Of a DNA stretch of 64,000 nucleotides, positions 38,821-48,278 are shown one piece after another. Under the pieces are notes generated by a model. It worked only from the letters and a program-made list of their open reading frames with translations, ran no database searches and had not been told where the DNA came from. Position numbers and translations under genes: made by a program. Source of the stretch: Eremothecium cymbalariae DBVPG#7215 (taxonomy: Eukaryota > Ascomycota > Saccharomycetes > Saccharomycetales > Saccharomycetaceae); the NCBI RefSeq assembly GCF_000235365.1, contig NC_016452.1, forward strand, positions 1,288,001 to 1,352,000, in the 5' to 3' direction. The first letter of the stretch is position 1. Each line of letters begins with the position of its first letter.

Positions 38821-39426
38821 TTATTTCTTGGAGGTTAATCTTCTCAAGTAGAAGGCCAATTCTTCACCTTCCAAGATGTAACCATCACATCTACCGGATT
38901 GGCCTGGTCTCGAAGAGATACAGGCGTACAATCTACCGGCGGAGAATTGAGCCTCAACGGAGTGCTCGATCTTAGCGTCAGCAGCTCTGGCAGCCCATTT
39001 TCTCTCAGCGTTCTTGGAGTGGGTGACAGTCTCCTCAGCATTCTTGGCGTTCTTCTTCTTACCCAAGGTTTGGCCATAGTGGGCTTCAAACCATTGTCTG
39101 AATGGAGTGGCATCAATTTGGACAATGGCAGACTTGGTCAAAGTGTTGGTTCTAACCAACTCATTGTTAGATGGATGGTAGACGACACTAACGATTCTAG
39201 TTTTCTTAGCAATACCTTCGGAGGCCCAGGAAAAGTTACCAGTTTCAATTCTCAAAGCTCTGAACTTCTTGTTACCACCTCTGGTTCTGACATCATGAAT
39301 TCTCTTGGCTCCGATCTTGGTGTTAGCGGGTTGACGGCCCAATTCGAACTTTCTCTTCTTTCTGAACTGTGCTCTCTTGGCACCGGTAGCCGCTCTCTTG
39401 TGTCTAGAATCACGAGAAATACCCAT
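38821..39426 (-). CDS. RPS8: 40S ribosomal protein eS8
   Basis: Component of the small ribosomal subunit. The 201 residues (yeast 200) begin [20 protein letters not shown] and keep the eS8 pattern of basic N-terminus, [20 protein letters not shown] and C-terminal [20 protein letters not shown]. The frame runs two codons further to a TTG at 39432; the true ATG is 39426. A consensus branch site and 3' splice site lie just upstream, so the leader is probably spliced. Rap1-type sites lie beyond the putative first exon. Single counterpart of RPS8A/RPS8B (YBL072C/YER102W). Confidence 0.98.
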   Translation of the reverse strand: MGISRDSRHKRAATGAKRAQFRKKRKFELGRQPANTKIGAKRIHDVRTRGGNKKFRALRIETGNFSWASEGIAKKTRIVSVVYHPSNNELVRTNTLTKSAIVQIDATPFRQWFEAHYGQTLGKKKNAKNAEETVTHSKNAERKWAARAADAKIEHSVEAQFSAGRLYACISSRPGQSGRCDGYILEGEELAFYLRRLTSKK

Positions 39427-39435
39427 TTTCAACTA

Positions 39436-39737
39436 CTGTATAATGAATGTTAGTAACCAAATCCCAATTCATAGATAAATAAAAACCTCGATAACTTGCA
39501 GAACGCTACACAGTTCCCAACTAACGAACAAAACGCAAATATCTTTGTAGTAAGGGATGCATGGCATTCATCTCATATCCCTGACAGTATTCACCACAAG
39601 AAGATAACGAAAACTTTTCGATATATACCACCATCTCTTGCCTATAATAAAAAATGCAGTTGGATCCGCACTGAAATATAGCTGTGTTCACCGCTCCACA
39701 AGTACCTGAAATATCCTTATATCATATCTAAACATAC
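39436..39737 (-). other. Probable 5'-UTR intron of RPS8
   Basis: On the minus strand a consensus donor GTATGT (39737-39732), the exact yeast branch box TACTAAC (39455-39449) and an acceptor TACAG (39440-39436) occur in order. The acceptor is 13 nt after the branch box and 9 nt before the RPS8 ATG. The 302-nt length is normal for yeast ribosomal-protein introns. GTATGT is the only consensus donor I found up to about 40000. No box C/D signature is seen inside. S. cerevisiae RPS8 genes have no intron. Confidence 0.65.
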
Positions 39738-40323
39738 GTTTTGACCTGGTGAGTTTGACAGTGAATATCTACGCCTAAAACTAACGACTATTGAAATTTC
39801 TATGTAACTTTTATTTTACTACTTGCCAGTGTGTGGTTTCCGCTTCAACGCCAGAGACTGTGGTGAGAACGCTTCCCGTACCAGCTCGCTAGCCCGTTTG
39901 CTTGGGCGATGAGCGCCCTGTGTAGGTTGAGAGCTCCTCTGCCTGCTACCTCTGCTGCGCCGGGTCCGCCGCCCAGTAACTCCACTGGGGCCTCCTACCA
40001 GCGGAGGGGCTCGCGGCTCGCGGGCACTGGAATAGGAATTCCAGAGGGAACCGACACACTGATACCAACACCATAGTAGCAGTGCTGTATGTTGTTAAAA
40101 CGTGCCACGTTTTTGAAATTCGCGTTTCTATGTGGTGTGTGGGTTGTATATTATGGTGTTGTTATGGGTATGGGTGGCGCAGTCACTTGTAATTTTTGGG
40201 GAAAAGAAACGATTGGAGGATATTAGAAGGGCACTTTTCATTCGACAGGTGCACATAACCGTCATCTAATACCGACAGATTTCAATATTCAGCAACTGAG
40301 TATATATAGTATTTGTGTGCCAG
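39738..40323. other. Divergent RPS8-KTI11 promoter region
   Basis: It should hold the first non-coding exon of RPS8, a distinct GC-rich tract (about 39841-40050) with short stems such as CTGGAAT/ATTCCAG (40027-40044), and the Rap1-type sites. A TATATATAG motif near 40301 precedes KTI11. No tRNA or snoRNA was recognised. Confidence 0.5.
40136..40176 (-). promoter_or_regulatory. Rap1-type sites upstream of RPS8
   Basis: On the minus strand, CACCCATACC (40176-40167) matches the Rap1 core closely, and ACAACCCACACA (40147-40136) is a second, weaker match. Paired Rap1 sites are typical of yeast ribosomal-protein promoters. They lie about 400 bp upstream of the predicted donor splice site and about 150 bp before the KTI11 start, so both genes may use them. 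Confidence 0.5.
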
Positions 40324-40572
40324 ATGTCTACGTATGATCAGGTGGAGATTGAGGACTTGACTTTTGACCCTGAAACACAGCTGTTCACATACCCATGCCC
40401 TTGTGGTGATCGTTTTCAGATCAGTATCGATGACATGTTTGATGGGGAAGAGATTGCGGTGTGTCCCAGTTGTTCTCTTATGATTCAAGTTATATTTGAA
40501 CGTGAAGATTTGCAGGAGTATTACGAGGAAGCCGGTATTGAACCTCCTACGCCCATTGCTGCTGCTGCTTAA
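40324..40572 (+). CDS. KTI11: Dph3/Kti11 CSL-zinc protein
   Basis: Small electron-transfer protein needed for diphthamide synthesis on eEF2 and, with Kti13 and Elongator, for wobble-uridine modification. The 82 residues equal the yeast length. The CSL-type metal site is C25, C27 (PCPCG), C47 and C50 (CPSC). The signature DDMFDGEEIAVCPSCSLMI is intact. The ATG is at 40324, three codons after a GTG that opens the frame. Position between RPS8 and AST1 matches YBL071W-A. Confidence 0.97.
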   Translation: MSTYDQVEIEDLTFDPETQLFTYPCPCGDRFQISIDDMFDGEEIAVCPSCSLMIQVIFEREDLQEYYEEAGIEPPTPIAAAA

Positions 40573-41020
40573 GGAAATATGGTTTTAGTTATGGATTTGG
40601 CTATACCTCATCAGTGTTCTTTAGTAGGACACTGAAGAGATGGTATTATTAACCAGATGTCTTGAGGGATCCGACTCGAATCTGAAACTACATTCGATAG
40701 GTTCTCTTGTATACAGAGTTGATGATACGCCGATCGAAAAGAAGGTTTATGAATATATGAGGTGCTTTTCCTTTTTATAAGTTTTTAAAGGAAGCTTATT
40801 GTCGTAACGGTGATGATATCAGGATTTATATATTATTTCACTGATATATGTAATGAGTTATTGGTATGCTGAGTGGTTACTTGTACGGGTAGACTTTCGT
40901 ACCCTAGTGCAGTACCCATAGTATGGCGTTCATATGTAGCGAGAAAAACATTTCAGAATCCCGTGTACTATCAAAATGAGGAAAGGAGCCGGCTTACGAT
41001 AGAGGTTTCACATCCATTCT
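40573..41020. other. KTI11-AST1 spacer
   Basis: No gene supported. A 75-codon frame (40873-41100) overlaps the AST1 start in another frame and is not convincing. Confidence 0.4.
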
Positions 41021-42310
41021 ATGATGCAAGAGTTAGTCTCCAAACCTACTGGTGGGCAGCGACTGTTAGCTTCAGATGGGTCTTCACCTTCTGTTCCTAG
41101 AAAGCTTGCTGAACCGGTTAGTATGAAACGGGTGGCCAGACCGTTGCGGCATATTAAGCATATTCCTGTGAAGTCGTTGAAGTTTTATTCTAGAGATCAT
41201 CCGCCACAATTTAGTTATGGAACCAAAATTCCATTGCCCATACATCCAGCCAAGTTGGTTGTGCAGGTGCAACACATAGGATTAAACCCTGTAGACCTTA
41301 AAATTATGAACGGCTATGCTAACCACTTGAATGGTGAAATTGGTTTCGGTAGGGAATATAGCGGGGTTATAACAGAAGTAGGTTCTGACTTGACGTTGGA
41401 ATGGAAGGAGGGTGATGAAGTTATGGGGGTCTTTTGGCACCCGAATCAAGGAAAGGGTGTTTCTGAGTCATCCATTTTGATTGATCCTAAAGTGGATGCG
41501 ATTGCCAAAGTGCCCTCGAATTTGAATATGCAACAAGCCAGTGGAAGCCTCTACTCCTTAGGAGCAGCCTCTGAACTATTAAAAGTTTTGGACTCCAAAG
41601 GGTATCTTACGGGCAATAGTAACATTTTACTTAACGGTGGTACCACCACATTGGGGTTGTTTACGATTCAGCTATTAAAGTATCACTACTATATTCCCAC
41701 AAAATTGGTGGTTATATGTTCATCATACGGTGCACAACTGCTAAAGGAGACTTTTCCTGATATTGCCGAGGAGTTGTTGTTTATAGACTATAAGTCAGCA
41801 CCGAAGGGTGACATATCTAGTCCATTGATTGATCTAATTGAGCGCGGTGAGCTTGCAGAATATTATCCCGAAACTTCTGCAATGCGCACGGCTCCATTCT
41901 CACAGGGCAAATTTACCACAGTCATCGATTTTATTGGCGGATATGACATTATTGCAAAGTCCGATAGTATCATTGCCCCTGGCGGTTTTTACATTACCAC
42001 TGTCGGAGATATCAAGTCTAATTATAAAAAAGATGTATATAAGTCTTGGGATGCGCCAACGGTAAGCGCTAGATCCTGGTTTGGTAAAATGCTTTGGTCT
42101 TTTGAATACATGCGCTTCCACTATGATCCAAACCTCAGAAGCACCGATAAAGATAGCTGGTTAGAAGCATGTATGCAAATCCTACGAAATGAGACTGTTA
42201 AGGTATTGATCGACAAAAAGTTTGATTGGAAATATATAAATAAGGCAATGAGCTACTTAGCAACTGGTCACGCGCATGGAAAAGTTATTCTCGATGTAGA
42301 GAAGTTTTAA
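41021..42310 (+). CDS. AST1: Ast1/Ast2 quinone-reductase-like protein
   Basis: A member of the medium-chain dehydrogenase/reductase family. In yeast, Ast1 and Ast2 are peripheral lipid-raft proteins that help deliver the plasma-membrane ATPase Pma1. The 429 residues equal Ast1. The GroES-like part (HIGLNPVDLKIMNGYAN, GEIGFGREYSGVITEVGSDL) is followed by a Rossmann region with LLNGGTTTLGLFTIQLLKY, an altered nucleotide loop. It closes GHAHGKVILDVEKF, typical of the family. Single counterpart of YBL069W/YER101C. Start ATG 41021; an ATG follows immediately at 41024. Confidence 0.93.
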   Translation: MMQELVSKPTGGQRLLASDGSSPSVPRKLAEPVSMKRVARPLRHIKHIPVKSLKFYSRDHPPQFSYGTKIPLPIHPAKLVVQVQHIGLNPVDLKIMNGYANHLNGEIGFGREYSGVITEVGSDLTLEWKEGDEVMGVFWHPNQGKGVSESSILIDPKVDAIAKVPSNLNMQQASGSLYSLGAASELLKVLDSKGYLTGNSNILLNGGTTTLGLFTIQLLKYHYYIPTKLVVICSSYGAQLLKETFPDIAEELLFIDYKSAPKGDISSPLIDLIERGELAEYYPETSAMRTAPFSQGKFTTVIDFIGGYDIIAKSDSIIAPGGFYITTVGDIKSNYKKDVYKSWDAPTVSARSWFGKMLWSFEYMRFHYDPNLRSTDKDSWLEACMQILRNETVKVLIDKKFDWKYINKAMSYLATGHAHGKVILDVEKF

Positions 42311-42524
42311 ATACTATGAGTCTCTTCTACAAACGTACGTAACTCCTCTTTCATACCACCTAAATAGTAGACGTGATTATATGTACACAATCAAAACAAA
42401 AAGAATTTATCTGCACGATCCATTAAGCATCTTGTTTCTCCAATTTACTACTACTATTATCTAACATGGAATTGCTCACCTACCTTCCATAATACTTCCA
42501 AATGGCCCCCGCACTCTGATTATA

Positions 42525-43256
42525 TTAATGAGCGTAACAAACAAGTAAAAGAACAGCTACAGCAAAAAATACAAAAGAAGAAAGGCTATCAAACTTCCTA
42601 GACTTTCTATTCTCCTTCTGAAGTTGAACACTTAGCTGCTGAGCCCGAATCCTATCTTCGGGGTCCTTAATCTCATCCAAAGAAATTGGTTGTTCCTGTT
42701 CGAATTTGGCTTGATTATTATATTCCTTTGGATCCTTGTCCTTAATCTTTTTGAGCTCCTCTATATCCTTTAAATTTTGTTTTAAAAGATCCGGAAACAT
42801 ACGCTGAAATTCTGTATTCTGCTTTGCATTATATTCCTTAGAACTCAAGGCTAATGTCTTCTTAGTATAGTCACTAGTGGTTATAGACCCTCCTGTCTGT
42901 TCATCTCCTGTCATAAAGCTCAAAAGCCCATTCAATATCGTCGCTACAGACCATGAAGGGTTCCATGTATCGGGGTGGTAGTCACTCATCGACAAGCATA
43001 GCCTAGTATGCTGCTTAAATCGCCCATTAGGGGTAGAAATCCTGATTGCAGGAGGCTTGAAAGGATACTCAGGTGGGAAATGTAGAGTTCCATGATACTG
43101 TCCACCCTCATAGGGCGTATCCGGTGGACCTGTTATCACATAATGCCACTCTAATATGTTTTCATCATTGGGTACTGCAATGATGTAGGGAGGGGTGTTC
43201 TCCATTATCATTTTGTACTCCTTTGAGAGTCTTTTATACGCTTGTCGAGATGCCAT
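42525..43256 (-). CDS. UBC6: ER-anchored ubiquitin-conjugating enzyme Ubc6
   Basis: Tail-anchored E2 of ER-associated degradation, working with Doa10. The 243-residue product (yeast 250) has the UBC fold with catalytic C87 in TRLCLSMSDYHPDTWNPSWS, the same residue number as in yeast. A charged linker follows, then a C-terminal membrane segment (FVFFAVAVLLLVCYAH) that anchors it in the ER. Position next to PRS and AST matches YER100W. Start ATG 43256. Confidence 0.97.
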   Translation of the reverse strand: MASRQAYKRLSKEYKMIMENTPPYIIAVPNDENILEWHYVITGPPDTPYEGGQYHGTLHFPPEYPFKPPAIRISTPNGRFKQHTRLCLSMSDYHPDTWNPSWSVATILNGLLSFMTGDEQTGGSITTSDYTKKTLALSSKEYNAKQNTEFQRMFPDLLKQNLKDIEELKKIKDKDPKEYNNQAKFEQEQPISLDEIKDPEDRIRAQQLSVQLQKENRKSRKFDSLSSFVFFAVAVLLLVCYAH

Positions 43257-43737
43257 ATTTTACTGTCACAAAGATTTGAAAGGTTTAACAACTAAAAAGG
43301 CCCCCCTGAGTCTATTAGAGTTCAGCTTTCGTGTTTGGTCGTACCTGGTATGTGTCTTAGATTGAGGGTGCTGGATACTTTATTTTTACTTTAATCAAAC
43401 CTCGTTTGATACGGAATATCATGTGGCCTTCAATAGAAAGCCGATTGAAACTCATTGAATTCATTATAACTGCAAATTCAATGGCGTAGATCGGTTAAGG
43501 TAATATCAGGGTTCTACAGCTTTCATGGTTAGATATAACAGTGTCAGCAACATGTACAACTCTGTAGCTTGGGTATGTAATCCAGTTTGTATGTAATGTT
43601 AAGGAGCGTTAAAAGCCTTATCTAAAAAGACCAAATTTTTGAAGTTTCGAAGTACAAATCCCGTAGATATATTGATGAAATGTAATGAGAAAACAGATTC
43701 TGGAGCATAGAATTGACCCAAAGCTACCCCATACTTA
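43257..43737. other. Divergent UBC6-PRS spacer
   Basis: Promoter region for both genes; no gene or strong motif seen. Confidence 0.4.
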
Positions 43738-44694
43738 ATGTCTTCGAATAGTATTAAACTTCTAGCTGGTAACTCTCATCCAGAGCTTGCAGAAAAGATA
43801 TCTAGGAGACTTGGAGTGCCACTTTCCAAAGTTGGTGTGTATCATTACTCGAACAAAGAGACATCTGTGACTATTGGTGAAAGTATACGTGATGAAGATG
43901 TGTATATCGTTCAGACTGGTACTGGTGAACAGGAGATAAATGATTTCCTGATGGAGTTGTTGATTATGGTTCATGCGTGTCGTTCAGCTTCAGCGAGAAA
44001 GATTACGGCCGTAATTCCCAACTTTCCTTATGCTAGACAAGATAAAAAGGACAAATCTCGAGCGACTATTACTGCAAAGTTGGTTGCTAAGATGTTGGAA
44101 ACGGCGGGATGTGACCATGTGATTACGATGGATCTACATGCTTCCCAGATTCAAGGATTCTTTCATATTCCTGTTGATAATTTGTATGCTGAACCTAACA
44201 TTTTAGACTATATTCGGAAGAATATTGGTGTTGAAAACACGATGCTTGTGGCACCGGATGCTGGTTCTGCGAAACGAACATCCACACTTTCAGACAAACT
44301 TAACTTGAACTTTGCATTGATCCATAAAGAGAGGCAGAAAGCTAATGAGATTTCTAGGATGGTTTTAGTAGGAGACGTAACAGGCAAGTCATGCATTATT
44401 GTAGATGATATGGCTGATACTTGTGGTACATTAGTCAAGGCAACAGATACTCTTATCGCAAATGGAGCGAAAGAAGTGATCGCCATAGTCACACATGGTA
44501 TATTTTCAGGTTCTGCTAGAGAAAAACTAAAGAGCGGTAAATTTACCAAGATTGTGACTACTAACACAGTTCCAGTAAACTTAGATCTAGATATTTATGA
44601 CCAGATCGACATCAGTGCTATGTTGGCTGAAGCGATTAGACGGTTACACAACGGTGAGAGTGTCTCTTACTTATTTAATCACGTTGTCGTATGA
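43738..44694 (+). CDS. PRS2: Ribose-phosphate pyrophosphokinase (PRPP synthetase)
   Basis: Makes PRPP from ribose-5-phosphate and ATP for nucleotide, histidine and tryptophan synthesis. The 318 residues equal yeast Prs2. Motifs: the ATP region [20 protein letters not shown], the divalent-cation site [20 protein letters not shown], and the PRPP loop [20 protein letters not shown]. It is the unduplicated counterpart of PRS2/PRS4 (YER099C/YBL068W). Start ATG 43738. A TACTAAC at about 44557 is inside conserved coding sequence and not an intron signal. Confidence 0.97.
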   Translation: MSSNSIKLLAGNSHPELAEKISRRLGVPLSKVGVYHYSNKETSVTIGESIRDEDVYIVQTGTGEQEINDFLMELLIMVHACRSASARKITAVIPNFPYARQDKKDKSRATITAKLVAKMLETAGCDHVITMDLHASQIQGFFHIPVDNLYAEPNILDYIRKNIGVENTMLVAPDAGSAKRTSTLSDKLNLNFALIHKERQKANEISRMVLVGDVTGKSCIIVDDMADTCGTLVKATDTLIANGAKEVIAIVTHGIFSGSAREKLKSGKFTKIVTTNTVPVNLDLDIYDQIDISAMLAEAIRRLHNGESVSYLFNHVVV

Positions 44695-44992
44695 CTGTAT
44701 TTTATCAGTTCTTTGATCAGAAGCATATAGTTTGAAACCATTAATGAGTGGTATTACTGCGTTACATGTTGCAAAAACTATGTTTTGGAATTAGTGATCT
44801 ACCATGTTGGTGTAGCATATCATGTATGAGATATCTTGTTTTCCGTATTAGTAACTTAATGTTGATTTTCAATTTCACAACAATAGTTTTGAAAATAGAG
44901 AGATATTATATTGTATATTTTTATATGATGCAATAAAATAATAAATGAGATAATATTTATTAAACCAGAACATAGGCAAGAAAAGATTAACA

Positions 44993-47329
44993 TCATTCCT
45001 TTGATCGTCTAAAACTAAATAACTTTGATCTGCGTTTTGGTGTACTACTAGAATTCACAGTAGGAGCGGCACAATTATCTTTTTCCTCAGGAACTTCTTC
45101 TATTGGTACACTATTAACATTAGCAGATGCGCTGCATTTACGTCGAACCCATTCATCACATTTGATTAACTGGTCAACGTTATGGTAGTAATCCACTGGA
45201 ACATTTATATTGTTTGGATCTACCTCTTTGAAAAATAACACATAGGCAGTAGTCATGTCTTTCTCATCACCTACAAATTTAAAGACAGTTTCTTCATCAA
45301 TAGATTCTACAGTTTCATCGTCATACAATAGCCAGCCAAACATATCGTGTTTACAGATAGCAACATAATGACCATGCTGCGGCCCTCCGCCCATATGGAT
45401 CACAATACCGTTCAACTCATAATTCTTGCAAACGATAGTGTCTGATTTCGTACATACCTTTAGCTTCAGTGGATAATAAATCTTGTTAAACAACTTTATA
45501 TTGGATTGATGTTTTTCACTGTATTTAAACCGCTTCAAATGTAATGATAGTATCTTCGGAAGCTGTTTCAATCCAACTGTACGTTCGGCTTCTTGTAACC
45601 CATTACAAGAATCACAATAAAATTTATTAGCGCCGTTTAGCATCTCCCTTTGATTGAAATTAGAAAGCATATCTTGGATATTAACCTCTTCGTCTTCATT
45701 AACTGGTATAGCAAAATCTAAAAACAGTTCATCACTAGAAGTAACATTATCACAAGTTAGGCATTTTATAGAATTTATCATGGTCCCCTGAAACAACGAT
45801 TGAACAAAGTTTTCTGGAATCTCAGTTTGGGTTTGTTCGAGTTGACGCTGTATGAATTCGCCCAAAGAATTCATCAGAAAGTTAAAGAACTCATGTGCAT
45901 CTTGGTGCATCGTACTATCGAATAGGATGTTTTCTTTTCTTAATACATTGACCAATTGGACCGGCGAAACAACCCCAAGCATAGATCTAGACTCAACTAT
46001 GCATTCAAAAACATCTTTTAGGGAACTGTAAAGATTAGGTTCTGTATTGCTGGGAAAATAATCCGAATCCAACGGATGATCAATGTTTAAAACGGGACCA
46101 GATATTAAAGCTGCTTTCTTCCGTTGTTCACTTGACGGCCCAGTCAAATAAATAGGTGAAGATGCCACGGGAGTTCGTTGGTAATTTGAATTAGCAGTAG
46201 TTGCTGAAGAGGTAGTTGAGGTGGAAGACGATGTGGATGAATTACGACCATTTGCAAACGTTGAAAAAAGAGTTGTTGAAGATTTCTGGATCTGTGGAGC
46301 TACTCTACCTGTAGTACGCCCCACAACTATCCTTGTATAACCTTCATGCAGTTTTTCAAGTATTTGATCTTGACTCAGGTGTGCTCCATCAGGACGATCT
46401 TCAGGTGTTGGGGACCCCGAAGGAAGAAATGGAATATTTTGTTTTGATTCAGCGCTATCCCTTTCTGATTTATCGTTTCCTGAAACTTCGTTAGAAGATG
46501 AATTATGCTTGAGTTCCGCAGCTATTTCCTTATCCTTCTGAGGATCGTTGTTTTTAAAAAAGCTCAATGACGACCTTTTAAAAGGATCCTTGGAAGTCAC
46601 AGGAGACACGTTTTGTGAACTACCTCCTAAACTATCAACACTAATTGTTTTGTCATTAGCATCAGCATTAGGAGTAGCATTAGCAGAAGCAGTCCCAGCA
46701 TCAGTCACAGTACTATTCCCATTTTTTGAGAAACAAGGGCTATGTGAGCATGCTAAACCTGCTTCTGTAAATACTCTGGGTTTCAACCCTACCACATCAA
46801 GCTTCGGCTTCCTGGAAGCAGGGTCCTTTCTGATTGGATACATTAAAATGTTAGTTCGCAACTCACTCAAATTAAATAGACACTGTAGAACAGAATTACA
46901 ATAGCAGGTATTTCCAAAGTTTTCCAACCCAAAAACTTTCGTAGAACCATCTCCACAAGGTAAATGTTCAGATTCTCGTGTCACCAAGCCTGGGAAAAAG
47001 AGCTCATGTAATGTATCTTTAGCATCCCCTAGAAACTGTTGGATAAAATTAACATCGTCCTGTCCACATAAACATTGCTGTAGTTTGTTTATATCGGGAG
47101 ATGCATCGTACTTCTCCTCATTATATTTCTTATCAACTTGCTTACAGCCATCACCCTCTAATTCTGACCCAGAAGACTTACAATCAGCAAGCAAAACATG
47201 AGAATTCTGCACCTTGAGAGCCACAGAACTGCTAGAAAGATCACCCTGCACCTTATCTTTCCTTTGAGACGAGCTATTACTCCTATGCCTGGACTTGTCA
47301 TTTTTGGGCAGCCATTTTCTGAAAGCCAT
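44993..47329 (-). CDS. UBP9: Ubiquitin-specific protease Ubp9/Ubp13
   Basis: Deubiquitinase of the USP12/46 type. In yeast Ubp9/Ubp13 act with the WD40 protein Duf1, affecting mitochondrial and endocytic functions. The 778 residues (yeast about 750) have the cysteine box GLENFGNTCYCNSVLQCLF with catalytic C142 and the zinc-finger Cys pairs CLTCDN and CDSCNG. The histidine box is GGGPQHGHYVAICKHD. A long Ser/Thr-rich insertion lies between the cysteine box and the rest of the domain (about 200-400). Counterpart of YER098W/YBL067C. Start ATG 47329. Confidence 0.95.
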   Translation of the reverse strand: MAFRKWLPKNDKSRHRSNSSSQRKDKVQGDLSSSSVALKVQNSHVLLADCKSSGSELEGDGCKQVDKKYNEEKYDASPDINKLQQCLCGQDDVNFIQQFLGDAKDTLHELFFPGLVTRESEHLPCGDGSTKVFGLENFGNTCYCNSVLQCLFNLSELRTNILMYPIRKDPASRKPKLDVVGLKPRVFTEAGLACSHSPCFSKNGNSTVTDAGTASANATPNADANDKTISVDSLGGSSQNVSPVTSKDPFKRSSLSFFKNNDPQKDKEIAAELKHNSSSNEVSGNDKSERDSAESKQNIPFLPSGSPTPEDRPDGAHLSQDQILEKLHEGYTRIVVGRTTGRVAPQIQKSSTTLFSTFANGRNSSTSSSTSTTSSATTANSNYQRTPVASSPIYLTGPSSEQRKKAALISGPVLNIDHPLDSDYFPSNTEPNLYSSLKDVFECIVESRSMLGVVSPVQLVNVLRKENILFDSTMHQDAHEFFNFLMNSLGEFIQRQLEQTQTEIPENFVQSLFQGTMINSIKCLTCDNVTSSDELFLDFAIPVNEDEEVNIQDMLSNFNQREMLNGANKFYCDSCNGLQEAERTVGLKQLPKILSLHLKRFKYSEKHQSNIKLFNKIYYPLKLKVCTKSDTIVCKNYELNGIVIHMGGGPQHGHYVAICKHDMFGWLLYDDETVESIDEETVFKFVGDEKDMTTAYVLFFKEVDPNNINVPVDYYHNVDQLIKCDEWVRRKCSASANVNSVPIEEVPEEKDNCAAPTVNSSSTPKRRSKLFSFRRSKE

Positions 47330-48278
47330 TTTATGTGTCTAGCCGAAACAAAAGCCCCCTTTTTATTCACAGCTGATTTACTCCCAATACAGACCTCTTC
47401 TGGTTAAAACGATTACGAACAATTGCGATACCTTTTATCCTTACTTTCTCTTTCCTACACTCGTGTTTCAACCTTTATATTCTTGTCTCTAATTTTCGGA
47501 TTCTTGACCATTTTTAGTCTCCAACTCGTCCGGCCACATAAAAATGTTGAGCATATGCATCTGAACATATGGATAGGCAAGTGAAAGCTGGCATATTTAT
47601 ATGGAATGTTTTATCTATATTGAAACCAAGATGTGCACGCCTTTTATATCTTTTCAGCGATGTGTGCCTTTCAGCCTTAACGATGACCGTCACAAGTTTT
47701 CATCTGTAGTGTATTATGTGACATGAAAAGCTTAAATATGGCGGGGGCCGTTGTTTAAAGTCAATAATAAGGTAAGGTTTACGTTATTTGAAAAATATGT
47801 ATACAACGTTAATGAGCTCGTTATATTGATGTTCCGTATGCACAAAAACAATGTCACTTCCTAAAATCGAACTAGGGTTCCGACGTGCACGAGATTATAT
47901 ACTGACCACTCTAGTAAATGGCGAAGCAATGGACACCGCTCGAAACGGCCAGCTTGCTTTTAAATAATGTGCGTGTATATTCGTTATAAATTTTACTTGT
48001 AATTGCAGATATCCTTGTTACCATGCCGATATGGACCATGGAATTTGGTAACAACGTTATATTAGCATAGTATGGGACAACGTTCAGCAATTATTAATGA
48101 TACATATACTTCGATGTACACCACATGTACAATGAAGGAAGAAAATGGAAAGGACGACTAACCGGTGTAGAAGTTATCCAACCTACCAAATGATAAATTA
48201 ATTTAAACCAAGAAAACCAATTAAACCTAGTGACAAAGAAAAAACAATAAATAGTATACAAATATATGTGTTTGTAGA
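47330..48278. other. UBP9 upstream region
   Basis: A 0.95-kb AT-rich gap between two genes read leftward. It holds the UBP9 promoter and SEF1 3' region. Nothing further was recognised. Confidence 0.4.

Noticed and set aside
44557..44563. TACTAAC branch-site match followed by ACAG inside PRS2
   Set aside because: The surrounding reading frame ([15 protein letters not shown]) is conserved PRPP synthetase sequence, so no intron is removed here.
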